Below, piece after piece: positions 37,314-44,959 of a stretch of DNA of 64,000 bases; the first letter of the stretch is position 1, and every line of letters starts with the position of its first letter. The notes beneath the pieces were generated by a model, which had not been told where the DNA came from, did not search any database, and saw nothing but the letters and a program-made list of their open reading frames with translations. This stretch comes from Hoeflea prorocentri. Its GTDB lineage: Bacteria > Pseudomonadota > Alphaproteobacteria > Rhizobiales > Rhizobiaceae. The translations under genes and the position numbers were made by a program. Where the stretch lies: NCBI RefSeq assembly GCF_027944115.1, contig NZ_JAPJZI010000001.1, positions 1,054,001 to 1,118,000 of the forward strand, given 5' to 3'.

Positions 37314-38192
37314 TCAGGTCTTGGAAAAAATGTCCCTGCCGGGCGGTGGCGTCCGGCCAAGGGTTTTGCGGTCGACCTGCTCGAAAAGCAGCAGCAATCG
37401 GTCCTGCCAGGACACAATCTCTCCGGAACGGGCAAAGCCAAGGCGCTCCGTGCCGAAGGCGAATGCAAGATCTTCGTTTTCGTCTATGACGACTTCGCCG
37501 ATCTCGAGCCACCCGGGTTTTGGCGGATATGACGCCATGGTCTCGACCGGGCCTGCGCCGATCCAGCAGTAAAGCCCGATTGTTGCAAAGGGCCTGGCGT
37601 TGTCGTTGCCCGGAAACCGGAAGAAACCCGATCCGTCGCCGGCATTGAGGGCTGTATTGCGATCGCGAATATGGACCTGCGCTGATGAATCAAGGCCGTA
37701 TTCGGCCAGAACGGGATTGAGCGGAGCAATTTGCTCGGTGGAAACGAAGGCCAGGTGCCGAGAATCCAGCCCGCTGGCTTTTACCAGAAATTCAAGCGCC
37801 TCCGCGAGTGAGGCGGCCGGATCCATGCCGGGCTTTTTCATGCAGCAAAACATGTGAAAAAGCGGCAGAACCGTGCGGTCATGTTTTCTCTCTATGTCCT
37901 CAATGCGGGCACAGGGCTGTATTGCTAGGGTGCCGGGCTGGTCAAGCACGCCTGTTTCGTCGTAGCGAAGCCCGCCATTAAACGCCTGTTCCTCTGCGAC
38001 AACGGGTTTGCCGAACACCAGGCGAAAGCTCCGGCTCTCGTAAAAATCGATCAAGGCTTCGTGGAGCAGATGCGTTCCCAAATCGAGTGACGCGCCATCC
38101 TTGCGGGCATCGGCTGACGCCGTCCGGGGCAGCATAAGCGCGGCCGCCGTTGCGGCGCCGGCCTTGAGCACATTACGTCTATTGTGCTGCAT
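37314..38192 (-). CDS. Tat-signal protein resembling the alanyl-tRNA synthetase catalytic core
   Basis: The 292-residue protein begins with a twin-arginine signal (NRRNVLKAGAATAAALMLP, cleavage near SADA). The rest has no named family that I know, but reads in order like the class II catalytic core of AlaRS, especially archaeal forms: an N-terminal block HLLHEALIDFYESRSFRLV, a motif-2-like block IQPCARIEDIE with LFHMFCCM (residues 91-118), PGWLEIGEVVI, and a motif-3-like AFAFGTERLGFARSG (residues 243-257) with the invariant Arg. The acidic residue that holds the alanine amino group in AlaRS aligns with Ala243. There is no tRNA-binding or editing domain. ATG 38192 follows AAGGAAG. The similarity is by eye and remote; function unknown. 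Confidence 0.7.
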   Translation of the reverse strand: MQHNRRNVLKAGAATAAALMLPRTASADARKDGASLDLGTHLLHEALIDFYESRSFRLVFGKPVVAEEQAFNGGLRYDETGVLDQPGTLAIQPCARIEDIERKHDRTVLPLFHMFCCMKKPGMDPAASLAEALEFLVKASGLDSRHLAFVSTEQIAPLNPVLAEYGLDSSAQVHIRDRNTALNAGDGSGFFRFPGNDNARPFATIGLYCWIGAGPVETMASYPPKPGWLEIGEVVIDENEDLAFAFGTERLGFARSGEIVSWQDRLLLLFEQVDRKTLGRTPPPGRDIFSKT

Positions 38193-38298
38193 GCACGTGC
38201 TTCCTTTCAATGCTGCAACATCGCCACCCGCCGAACCTTATAGGCGACAGCGGACCTACAAGGCCAGCCTGACGGCTGAGATGGCTGGAATGATTGCT

Positions 38299-39063
38299 TC
38301 AGCCTGCGCCGCTTGCGGCAATAAACGGACCATTGCGGAAATCCGGTTTGCCATAGGTAAAGGGCTTGTTGTCGGGCGTGGTGACATGCCCCCCCGCCGC
38401 CCTCAGAACAGCATGACCGGCTGCGGTGTCCCATTCCATCGTCGTGCCGAAACGCGGATAGATATCGGCTTCGCCACAGGCAAGCAGACAGAACTTCAAA
38501 GATGAACCGATCGAGATTGTGTCGCTGATGTCATTTTCGGCGAGCCAGCGTTCCGTTGCGTCATCGCGATGCGAGCAGCTTGCAACGGCCACCGGCCCTT
38601 CCGCAGGGGGGCTGCGAACGGCAATGCTGCGCCTTTTTCCCTTGCAGGTCTCTGTAGCGCCGCTGCCGACCGTCCCTGCAAAGAGCCGGTCGAGGGCAGG
38701 GGCGTAGACGACGCCGAGCACCGGCTGGCCGTGCTCAATCAGGGCGATATTGACGGTGAACGCGCCCGCCTCGTCGTTTTTCAGGAATTCCTTGGTGCCG
38801 TCGAGCGGATCGACCAGGAAGAAGCGCTGCGGGGCCTGAAGTTCATGGCTGCGCTCGTTCTCCTCGGAAATGACGGCAATATGCGATGCCTGTTTTGCCA
38901 GTGCTGCGAGGATGATCGCTTCGGCTGCGTTGTCAGCTGCCGTTACCGGGGAGCCGTCGGTTTTCAGTTTGACCCGCGGACAGGCGCCGTAGAAATCCAT
39001 GATGGCTGCGCCGGCCGACCGGGCCACGGCTTCAAGCTCATCTGTGAGCACCTGATGGTTCAT
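38299..39063 (-). CDS. cysQ: 3'(2'),5'-bisphosphate nucleotidase CysQ
   Basis: CysQ hydrolyses PAP, the by-product of sulfate assimilation, to AMP. The 254-residue protein is an inositol-monophosphatase-fold enzyme with metal-binding blocks VISEENE, VDPLDGTKEFL and WDTAAGHAVLRAAGG. ATG 39063 was chosen over upstream starts because it gives the usual family N terminus (MNHQVLTDELEAVARSAG) and has a GGGA ribosome site. It lies downstream of the acyl-CoA dehydrogenase gene on the same strand. Confidence 0.92.
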   Translation of the reverse strand: MNHQVLTDELEAVARSAGAAIMDFYGACPRVKLKTDGSPVTAADNAAEAIILAALAKQASHIAVISEENERSHELQAPQRFFLVDPLDGTKEFLKNDEAGAFTVNIALIEHGQPVLGVVYAPALDRLFAGTVGSGATETCKGKRRSIAVRSPPAEGPVAVASCSHRDDATERWLAENDISDTISIGSSLKFCLLACGEADIYPRFGTTMEWDTAAGHAVLRAAGGHVTTPDNKPFTYGKPDFRNGPFIAASGAG

Positions 39064-39172
39064 GCGATTTATCCCGCCGGGAACCCGAATCCGTTCGACC
39101 ATACTATGGGTTTTGAAGTTGGCAAATCTTCGTTTTCCTGTCGATGCTTTTGTCGAAGCAAAAACACGGTTT

Positions 39173-40321
39173 TTACTCAACCACACCCATTTGTCTGATT
39201 GCCAGATCTTTCATGATTTCCTCCGATCCGCCGCCAATCGCCATGACCTTGACCTCCCGATAGATGCGTTCGACGGGGTTGCCGCGCAGGTAGCCGGCGC
39301 CGCCGAAAATCTGCATCGCCTCGGAGGCGCAGTATTCGAGGATCTTGGTGGACAGGAATTTTGCCTTGCTGATTTCCGCAACAGGCATCGGGCCCTCATT
39401 CACCATCCAGCAAATCTGACTGAGATAGGCCTCCAGAGAATCGATCCGCGCCGACATGTCGGCAATCTTGTGGGCAATCACCTGATGTTCGATCAACCGC
39501 TTGCCGAATGTCTGACGCTGGTTGACGTATTCGATCGATTGGGAAAGGCACAGTTTGGCCATGCCAAGGCTCTGCGCAATCAGGGCCAGACGCTCGAAAT
39601 TGAAATTGTTCATGACGGCTATGAAACCGCGATCCTCGGGCCCGAGAAGACTGTCGGCGGGCAGGCGGCATTCATCAAAGAACAGTGTTGCCTGATCGGA
39701 GCACCACCAGCCCATTTTGCGTTCCAACGCGGTGCGATCGAATCCCGCAATACCAGCCTCGAGGAAGAACAGCGATATCCCGGACAGACCCGGTCCGCCC
39801 GTTCGCGCCGCGATGACAAAGTAACGGCTTGTCATGCCTCCGGTAATGAAAGTCTTGGTGCCGTTGAGGACCCACTCATTGCCGTCGCGCCGTGCCGTTG
39901 CTCGCAGGTTTGCGACGTCCGATCCACCGGAGGGTTCGGTTACGCCGAGAGAAGAACATTCCTCGCCTGAAAGGATTTGCGGCAGAACTCGCTGTTTGAG
40001 TTCTTCGGACCCCAGAGCTGCGATGGGGCCGGTGGAAATATTGCGGGCGCCAAGCGCCGCGCCGACGCCTGTCGCTCCGCATTTACCGAGCTCCTCGCAA
40101 ACCGCGGCGCGCATGAAGCAGTCATCGAAGCCAAGGCCGCCATAGGCTTCGTCGATGCCGAAGCCGAACATGCCCATTGCACCGGCTTTAAGGTGCAGAT
40201 CCGCAGGGATTGCGCCCGCCTCATCCCATTCGTCCGCGAAGGGTGTGATTTCGCTCTCGACAAATTTTGAGAAGCTCTGCCGGAATGCGCTTCGCTCCGG
40301 CGTCTCGAAGGGGTGTTGCAT
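39173..40321 (-). CDS. Acyl-CoA dehydrogenase family protein
   Basis: The 382-residue flavoenzyme oxidises an acyl-CoA to the enoyl-CoA and passes electrons to ETF. The three-domain layout is complete: N-terminal helical (FETPERSAFRQSFSKF), beta domain (LGVTEPSGGSDVANLRATA, WVLNGTKTFITGG) and C-terminal helical with FGGAGYLRGNPVERIYRE. The usual IYEGTSEI Glu is replaced by IGGGSEEI, seen in a large subgroup whose base lies elsewhere. Substrate unknown. A MMPA-CoA dehydrogenase (DmdC) role can be considered only because of the locus at 25-27 kb, 13 kb away; there is no direct support. Confidence 0.93.
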   Translation of the reverse strand: MQHPFETPERSAFRQSFSKFVESEITPFADEWDEAGAIPADLHLKAGAMGMFGFGIDEAYGGLGFDDCFMRAAVCEELGKCGATGVGAALGARNISTGPIAALGSEELKQRVLPQILSGEECSSLGVTEPSGGSDVANLRATARRDGNEWVLNGTKTFITGGMTSRYFVIAARTGGPGLSGISLFFLEAGIAGFDRTALERKMGWWCSDQATLFFDECRLPADSLLGPEDRGFIAVMNNFNFERLALIAQSLGMAKLCLSQSIEYVNQRQTFGKRLIEHQVIAHKIADMSARIDSLEAYLSQICWMVNEGPMPVAEISKAKFLSTKILEYCASEAMQIFGGAGYLRGNPVERIYREVKVMAIGGGSEEIMKDLAIRQMGVVE

Positions 40322-40429
40322 AACAGGTCCCAAGCTGACGGCACGGTGTTTACTGTACATGGAGTAGTCGCGAAAACAAGACGAACGTTCTGTTTTCTGG
40401 CGCGCGAGCGTAGCCCGCACCGTCAGGGT

Positions 40430-41083
40430 CTAAAGGCCGAGGCGGTTTGCTATTTTCGAAAGGGCGACCGCGTTGCCGCCGCCGGTTTTTTCCCGGATGG
40501 AGAGGCGATGGCTTTCGACCGTGCGCACACTGATGTTGAGTTGCTCGGCGATTTGCCGGTTGGTCAGACCTTTTGAGACGGCCGACAAGACCTGTTTTTC
40601 CCTTTCGGTCAGCCCGAAATCATTGGCTGGGACAAGACGGTTGCTGTTGCGGCCTGCCAGTGATGCCGCAGCCTGAGGACCGAGATAGGTGGCGCCTTGT
40701 GCAACCGAGCGGATGGCATTGATCATCTCGTCCTTGGACACATCCTTCAGCACAAAGCCGTTGGCGCCGACGCGCAACGCCTCCTGAACATATTCTTCGT
40801 TGTCATAGATGGATAAAAACAGGATCTTTGTGTTGGGCCGAGATTGCTTGATGCGCCGGGCAGCTTCAAGCCCGTTCATTTCCGGCATGGAGATGTCGAG
40901 CAGCACAAGATCCGGTCCGAGCATCTCGCACAATTCTACCGCCTGCGTGCCGTTGCTGCCTTCGCCGACAACCTCCACAAAATCCGCATCCGTCAACCGC
41001 GACCGGATGCCTTCACGCACCAGATCGTGATCGTCGACGATCACAAGCCGAACCCGATTGCCGTCTGATGGTCCAGACCGCAT
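40430..41083 (-). CDS. LuxR-type response regulator (NarL/FixJ family)
   Basis: The 217-residue protein has an N-terminal receiver domain with phospho-acceptor Asp in LVLLDISMPEMNG, acidic pocket VIVDDHD, Lys in FVLKDVSKDEM, and a C-terminal LuxR helix-turn-helix (GLTEREKQVLSAVSKGLTNR, QIAEQLNISVRTVESHR). It is the cognate regulator of the sensor kinase encoded 28 bases upstream on the same strand. The probable target is the divergent TRAP transporter operon. ATG 41083 follows AAAGGGGAA. Confidence 0.94.
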   Translation of the reverse strand: MRSGPSDGNRVRLVIVDDHDLVREGIRSRLTDADFVEVVGEGSNGTQAVELCEMLGPDLVLLDISMPEMNGLEAARRIKQSRPNTKILFLSIYDNEEYVQEALRVGANGFVLKDVSKDEMINAIRSVAQGATYLGPQAAASLAGRNSNRLVPANDFGLTEREKQVLSAVSKGLTNRQIAEQLNISVRTVESHRLSIREKTGGGNAVALSKIANRLGL

Positions 41084-41111
41084 TCGTTCGTTCCCCTTTA
41101 TTGTTATTCGT

Positions 41112-42467
41112 TCATTTTTTTTGTTTTACTATCGGCAAAGTTACGGCGATTGCAAGCCCGTGCGGCTTTGCCTTGGAAAACCGGATCGTACCGCCAAATG
41201 TGTCCATCCGTTCCTGCATATTGCGGATGCCCAAACCGCCGACCTTGCGCGCCCGCGGCATGCCGACACCATCATCTTCGAGCCGTAGTTTCACGTTGTT
41301 GCCGTGTCGGCACAGTTTGATTGTCACGTTCCGTGCGTCCGAATGGCGGGCCACATTGGTCAAGGCTTCCTGAATCACCCGGTAGAGCGCTGTTTTGGCC
41401 TCGTCGCTCAAAAGCTCTCTGAGCGGTTCGGCCTGGACGTCGACACTTATGCCGACCCGCTTTGAAAACTCGCTGCCGAGGCTCTTGACGGCGGCGGCCA
41501 GTCCCATGTCGTCAAGGACGGAAGGGCGCAGCGCCATCGATATGCGCCGTACCTCCGATATGGCGTCGTCTATTGCGCTCATCGATTTTTCGACGGGCTC
41601 GGTTATGTCACCTTGCTTCTCGGATCGGTTCAATGCGCTTTCAAGGCCATAGCGGGCAGATACCAGAAGCTGGCTGATACTGTCGTGGAGTTCCCGCGAG
41701 ACACGCTTTCGCTCATCTTCCTGAAATTCGACCTGCCGGGCAGACAGCTCCTTGAGCCTGGCATCCGCAAATCTTTGCTCCGATAGCCGTGCTGCGGCAA
41801 TGGTCGTGCCGGTGAGCGCCAACGCCCCAAGCATCAGGACAAAGAGGACAAGCCGGGTCTCGCTGACATTGCTCTGCAATTCCGCCTGCACCTTGGCGAC
41901 CTGCCGGGAGACCTCGTCGAGATAGATGCCGGTTCCTAGCATCCAGTCCCATTTATCGAGATAGACCGAATAGCCGAGCTTCTCGACATATTCACCGGTG
42001 GACGGCTTTTTCCAGATAAACGAGTAGAACTCGCCGCCTTTTTTTGCCCGGTCGATCAGATCTCTGATCACGTGGCGCCCGTCTGCGTCCTCAAGTCCGA
42101 TCCAGTTGCTGCCGACGAGATAGGTCAGGCGCGGATTGACGATATTGGTTCCGTTTTCCTCGTAGATGAAGAAATAGCTGTCCTCGTCCAGGGTCATTTT
42201 CTGGACAATTTCCCTGGCCTGGCGTTGGGCCTGCCGCTTGGTCTTCAGGTTTGACGCGTAGATGGGCGTGAGCGCATTGCGCGCCAGCGTCACGTAGTTC
42301 TTTAGTTCGGTATGCTTGAGGTCAAGATAGAGGTTTTCGACAGTCTCAGCTTGAATCCGCGAGAGCCGTGACGACTGAAAATTGATCACGAATATCATTG
42401 CCGCCGAAATCAATATGACTGGCAGCAGGGTAATCAACAGCAATTTTGTCTTGAATCTCATGTACAT
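41112..42467 (-). CDS. Cache-domain sensor histidine kinase (HisKA_3 type)
   Basis: The 451-residue inner-membrane kinase starts with a transmembrane helix (LLLITLLPVILISAAMIFVI), then a periplasmic single-Cache domain (YFFIYEENGTNIVNP, GYSVYLDKWDWMLGTGIYLD), a second helix (LVLFVLMLGALALTGTTIA), the HisKA_3 phosphoacceptor region (RVSRELHDSISQLLVSARYG, His in ELHD) and an HATPase domain (NVARHSDARN, DDGVGM, GGLGIRNMQERM). The Cache domain should bind a small periplasmic ligand, plausibly the substrate of the neighbouring TRAP transporter. ATG 42467 was chosen; an upstream TTG adds 57 improbable residues. ATG 42461 is also possible. Confidence 0.92.
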   Translation of the reverse strand: MYMRFKTKLLLITLLPVILISAAMIFVINFQSSRLSRIQAETVENLYLDLKHTELKNYVTLARNALTPIYASNLKTKRQAQRQAREIVQKMTLDEDSYFFIYEENGTNIVNPRLTYLVGSNWIGLEDADGRHVIRDLIDRAKKGGEFYSFIWKKPSTGEYVEKLGYSVYLDKWDWMLGTGIYLDEVSRQVAKVQAELQSNVSETRLVLFVLMLGALALTGTTIAAARLSEQRFADARLKELSARQVEFQEDERKRVSRELHDSISQLLVSARYGLESALNRSEKQGDITEPVEKSMSAIDDAISEVRRISMALRPSVLDDMGLAAAVKSLGSEFSKRVGISVDVQAEPLRELLSDEAKTALYRVIQEALTNVARHSDARNVTIKLCRHGNNVKLRLEDDGVGMPRARKVGGLGIRNMQERMDTFGGTIRFSKAKPHGLAIAVTLPIVKQKK

Positions 42468-42550
42468 AATCCGCGTTGTCGCGGCTTTGTTGAGCCGCAA
42501 TAGGCGGAAAATGGCACATGCATGCGACGATTGCACGCAGTTGCTGACCA

Positions 42551-42570
42551 TATCAGTAGTAGTGCTGATA
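42551..42570. promoter_or_regulatory. Candidate response-regulator binding dyad
   Basis: TATCAG and its exact reverse complement CTGATA are eight bases apart, about 104 bases upstream of the TRAP binding-protein start and 84 bases upstream of the kinase start. Its position in the divergent region suits binding by the LuxR-type regulator. It is a short repeat and may be chance. Confidence 0.35.
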
Positions 42571-42673
42571 GAACTGGTATTTGCACGAATTGAGAAACTG
42601 TTGTCAAATGCTAAGCAGGCCCGACAGCGAACGGACAAACCGTCGTTGTGAGGCCTTTTTTGGGAGGATGTTA

Positions 42674-43756
42674 ATGGAACGTCGTAAATTTCTTAAGGGC
42701 GCCGCGATTGCCGGCGCCGCTTCCACGCTCGCCGCGCCTGCTCTTGCGCAGAGCAAAATCGAGATGGTCATCGTATCATCATGGCCACGGGACTTTCCCG
42801 GCCTCGGGCTGCCGGCTCAGCGTCTGGCGGAGCGCATCGGTGAACTGACCGACGGCCGCTTCGATGTGCAATATTTCGCATCTGGCGAACGCGTCGGTGG
42901 ATTCGATGTTTTTGACGAAGTGGCTTCGGGCAACGCTCAGGCCTATAACTCGGCAGACTATTATTGGAAGGGCAAGCACCCTGGTTGGGCGCCCTTCACC
43001 GCAATTCCGTTCGGCATGACCTACACGGAGATCGACGCCTGGATGAAGTATGGCGGCGGTCAGGAGCTTTGGGACGAGCTTGCTGCTGAATTCGGTCTGA
43101 AAAACCTTGCCTGCGGCAATACGGGCGTTCAGATGGGCGGCTGGTTCAACAAGGAAATTGAAAGCGCTGACGACCTGAAGGGTCTGAAAATGCGTATTCC
43201 GGGCCTTGGTGGCGACGTCATGGCAAAACTCGGTGCTTCGCCCATTTCGGTGCCTGGCGGTCAGATCTACGAAAACCTCGTCTCGGGTGCTATCGATGCA
43301 ACCGAGTGGGTTGGCCCGTACAATGACTACTTCATGAAGTTTTATGAGGCAGCCAAATTCTATTACTGGCCGGGCATGCATGAGCCGGGAGCTCAGATTG
43401 CATTCGGTATGAACAAGAGCTGGTGGGAAAATCTGTCGAAAACCGACCAGAAAATTCTGGAAGCCGCGTGTGCTGAAGCAAATGCCCACACAATGGCTGA
43501 AACCAACGCCTTCAACGGTGAGTATCTGAACCGGCTGATCAACGATCACGGTGTCCAGCTGCGCGAGTTCAATGATGACGTCTATGACGCCTTTGGTGAG
43601 GCTGCTGCGGAAGTCATTGAGGAAGCGCGCGAGTTCGACGATCTTTCCAAGAAGATCTACGACGCTGTGCTTGAGAAACGTGCTGAGCTCGGCGCTTGGA
43701 CGGAGCTGTCTGACACCGCATACGTTCAGAAGCGCAACGCTGTTCTCAATCAGTAG
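42674..43756 (+). CDS. TRAP transporter substrate-binding protein, DctP/TakP family
   Basis: This 360-residue periplasmic receptor captures a carboxylate for the TRAP permease. It begins with a Tat-like signal (ERRKFLKGAAIAGAASTLAAPALA-type, cleavage after PALA). The mature protein has the DctP fold with the conserved Arg motif LKGLKMRIPGLGG, and GAIDATEWVGPYNDYFMKFYE, which resembles the ligand region of the keto-acid receptor TakP. ATG 42674 has GGGAGG seven bases upstream. The actual ligand may be an oxo- or hydroxy-acid, which is inference. A long hairpin separates it from the permease genes. Confidence 0.92.
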   Translation: MERRKFLKGAAIAGAASTLAAPALAQSKIEMVIVSSWPRDFPGLGLPAQRLAERIGELTDGRFDVQYFASGERVGGFDVFDEVASGNAQAYNSADYYWKGKHPGWAPFTAIPFGMTYTEIDAWMKYGGGQELWDELAAEFGLKNLACGNTGVQMGGWFNKEIESADDLKGLKMRIPGLGGDVMAKLGASPISVPGGQIYENLVSGAIDATEWVGPYNDYFMKFYEAAKFYYWPGMHEPGAQIAFGMNKSWWENLSKTDQKILEAACAEANAHTMAETNAFNGEYLNRLINDHGVQLREFNDDVYDAFGEAAAEVIEEAREFDDLSKKIYDAVLEKRAELGAWTELSDTAYVQKRNAVLNQ

Positions 43757-43780
43757 GATTGAGGCTTTAGGCGAAAAACT

Positions 43781-43808
43781 TGCGGAACGGGAGCGATCCC
43801 GTTCCGCA
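43781..43808 (+). terminator. Intercistronic hairpin after the TRAP binding-protein gene
   Basis: TGCGGAACGGGA and its exact complement TCCCGTTCCGCA flank a GCGA tetraloop, a 12-base-pair stem of the stable GNRA class. No T-run follows, so it is not a full rho-independent terminator. It more likely protects the receptor mRNA or reduces read-through so that the receptor is made in excess over the membrane subunits. Confidence 0.7.
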
Positions 43809-43954
43809 CCGGGAGGACGTTTCGTCCGGGCATTAGGGACGAATTGTCGGGCAGCCTGATTTTTGGCGCAATATAAATGCAGCGGCATAAACCATTATAA
43901 TAGACCGCTTTGCGCAGATATGCTGGCCCGCAAAACCCAGCTGGGGGAGCAACA

Positions 43955-44947
43955 ATGGCGGAATCGCCAACGGTCGACGAACAGCCGGCCACTTTTTTTT
44001 CCAAGACGGTGCGCGTGTTTGGGTGGTCCGTCCTGGCCGTAATGGTCGTGTTTCTGGTCAATAATTTTCTGTCACATGGCGCGGGATGGCCGGGCGCGGG
44101 TGCTCCCTTGGATGGTGAAACCACGGCCAGCGGCCTGGTGCAGCTTCTTTTGTATCCGCTGGCAATCGTTGCGGCGCTTGTCCTGGTTATGCAGACCAGG
44201 GCCATGTCGCTACGCGCGGACGGTAAACGAATTGCCCGCATCAACACATTCCTGATCCGCGCCGCATTCTGGTGTGTCCTTATCGTTGGCGTTGGCGATG
44301 CCATCGTGTCATTCATGCGTATTGAAGGGCTCCTGGAAGCTTATTTCGGCAAGGAACTGACCAGTCAGCTCGGCCGCTCCCAGTTTCGTGGCATTTATTT
44401 CCACATGCCACTATTGGCTCTCGGCGTCATTATCGCCTGTTTCACAAGAACACTGGGATTTCCCTGGCTGGCGCTTTTAATCGTCATTGCCGAGCTAGGC
44501 ATCGTCTTTATGCGCTTCATCTTTTCTTACGAGCAGGCATTCATGGCTGACCTTGTTCGTTTCTGGTACGGCGCGCTGTTCTTGTTTGCCAGCGCCTACA
44601 CGCTGCAGGAAGAAGGGCATGTTCGTGTCGATGTGTTTTATGCCGCCTTCAAAGACCGCACCAAGGCTGTGGTCAATGCAGTCGGTACGCTTACGATGGG
44701 GCTGGTTTTCTGCTGGACGATCCTGATTGTCGGCATGGGGCAAAAGACCTCAATCATAAACAGCCCGGTCTTTAACTTCGAAGTCACGCAGGCAGGATTC
44801 GGCATGTATGTGAAATACATGATGGCCGCCTTCCTGGGGATTTTTGCCATATCAATGATGATCCAGTTTGTCAGCTATCTGCTGGAGGCCATCGCCGACT
44901 ATCGTGGCGAACCAGGCCACGTAGATCATGAACCGGTTGTACAGTAG
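43955..44947 (+). CDS. TRAP transporter small permease subunit (DctQ type), long form
   Basis: The 330-residue membrane protein has the DctQ core in its second half (YEQAFMADLVRFWYGALFLF, EGHVRVDVFYAAFKDRTKAV), preceded by four additional predicted membrane segments, making it about twice the usual DctQ length; long small subunits are known in mannitol/chloroaromatic-type TRAP systems. It anchors the binding protein to the large permease. ATG 43955 follows GGGGGAGC. It lies 12 bases before the large permease gene. Confidence 0.9.
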   Translation: MAESPTVDEQPATFFSKTVRVFGWSVLAVMVVFLVNNFLSHGAGWPGAGAPLDGETTASGLVQLLLYPLAIVAALVLVMQTRAMSLRADGKRIARINTFLIRAAFWCVLIVGVGDAIVSFMRIEGLLEAYFGKELTSQLGRSQFRGIYFHMPLLALGVIIACFTRTLGFPWLALLIVIAELGIVFMRFIFSYEQAFMADLVRFWYGALFLFASAYTLQEEGHVRVDVFYAAFKDRTKAVVNAVGTLTMGLVFCWTILIVGMGQKTSIINSPVFNFEVTQAGFGMYVKYMMAAFLGIFAISMMIQFVSYLLEAIADYRGEPGHVDHEPVVQ

Positions 44948-44959
44948 GGACGAGCGATC

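Noticed and set aside
39064-39186. Upstream extension of the cysQ frame into the acyl-CoA dehydrogenase gene
   Set aside because: It overlaps the dehydrogenase C terminus, lacks a ribosome site and adds residues not found in the family.
39173-40321. Acyl-CoA dehydrogenase as the missing DmdC of the DMSP locus
   Set aside because: It is 13 kb from the locus, next to cysQ, and shows no feature specific to methylmercaptopropionyl-CoA.
42481-42498. GCGGCT-N6-AGCCGC hairpin near the sensor kinase start
   Set aside because: Short stem without a T-run; likely chance in GC-rich DNA.
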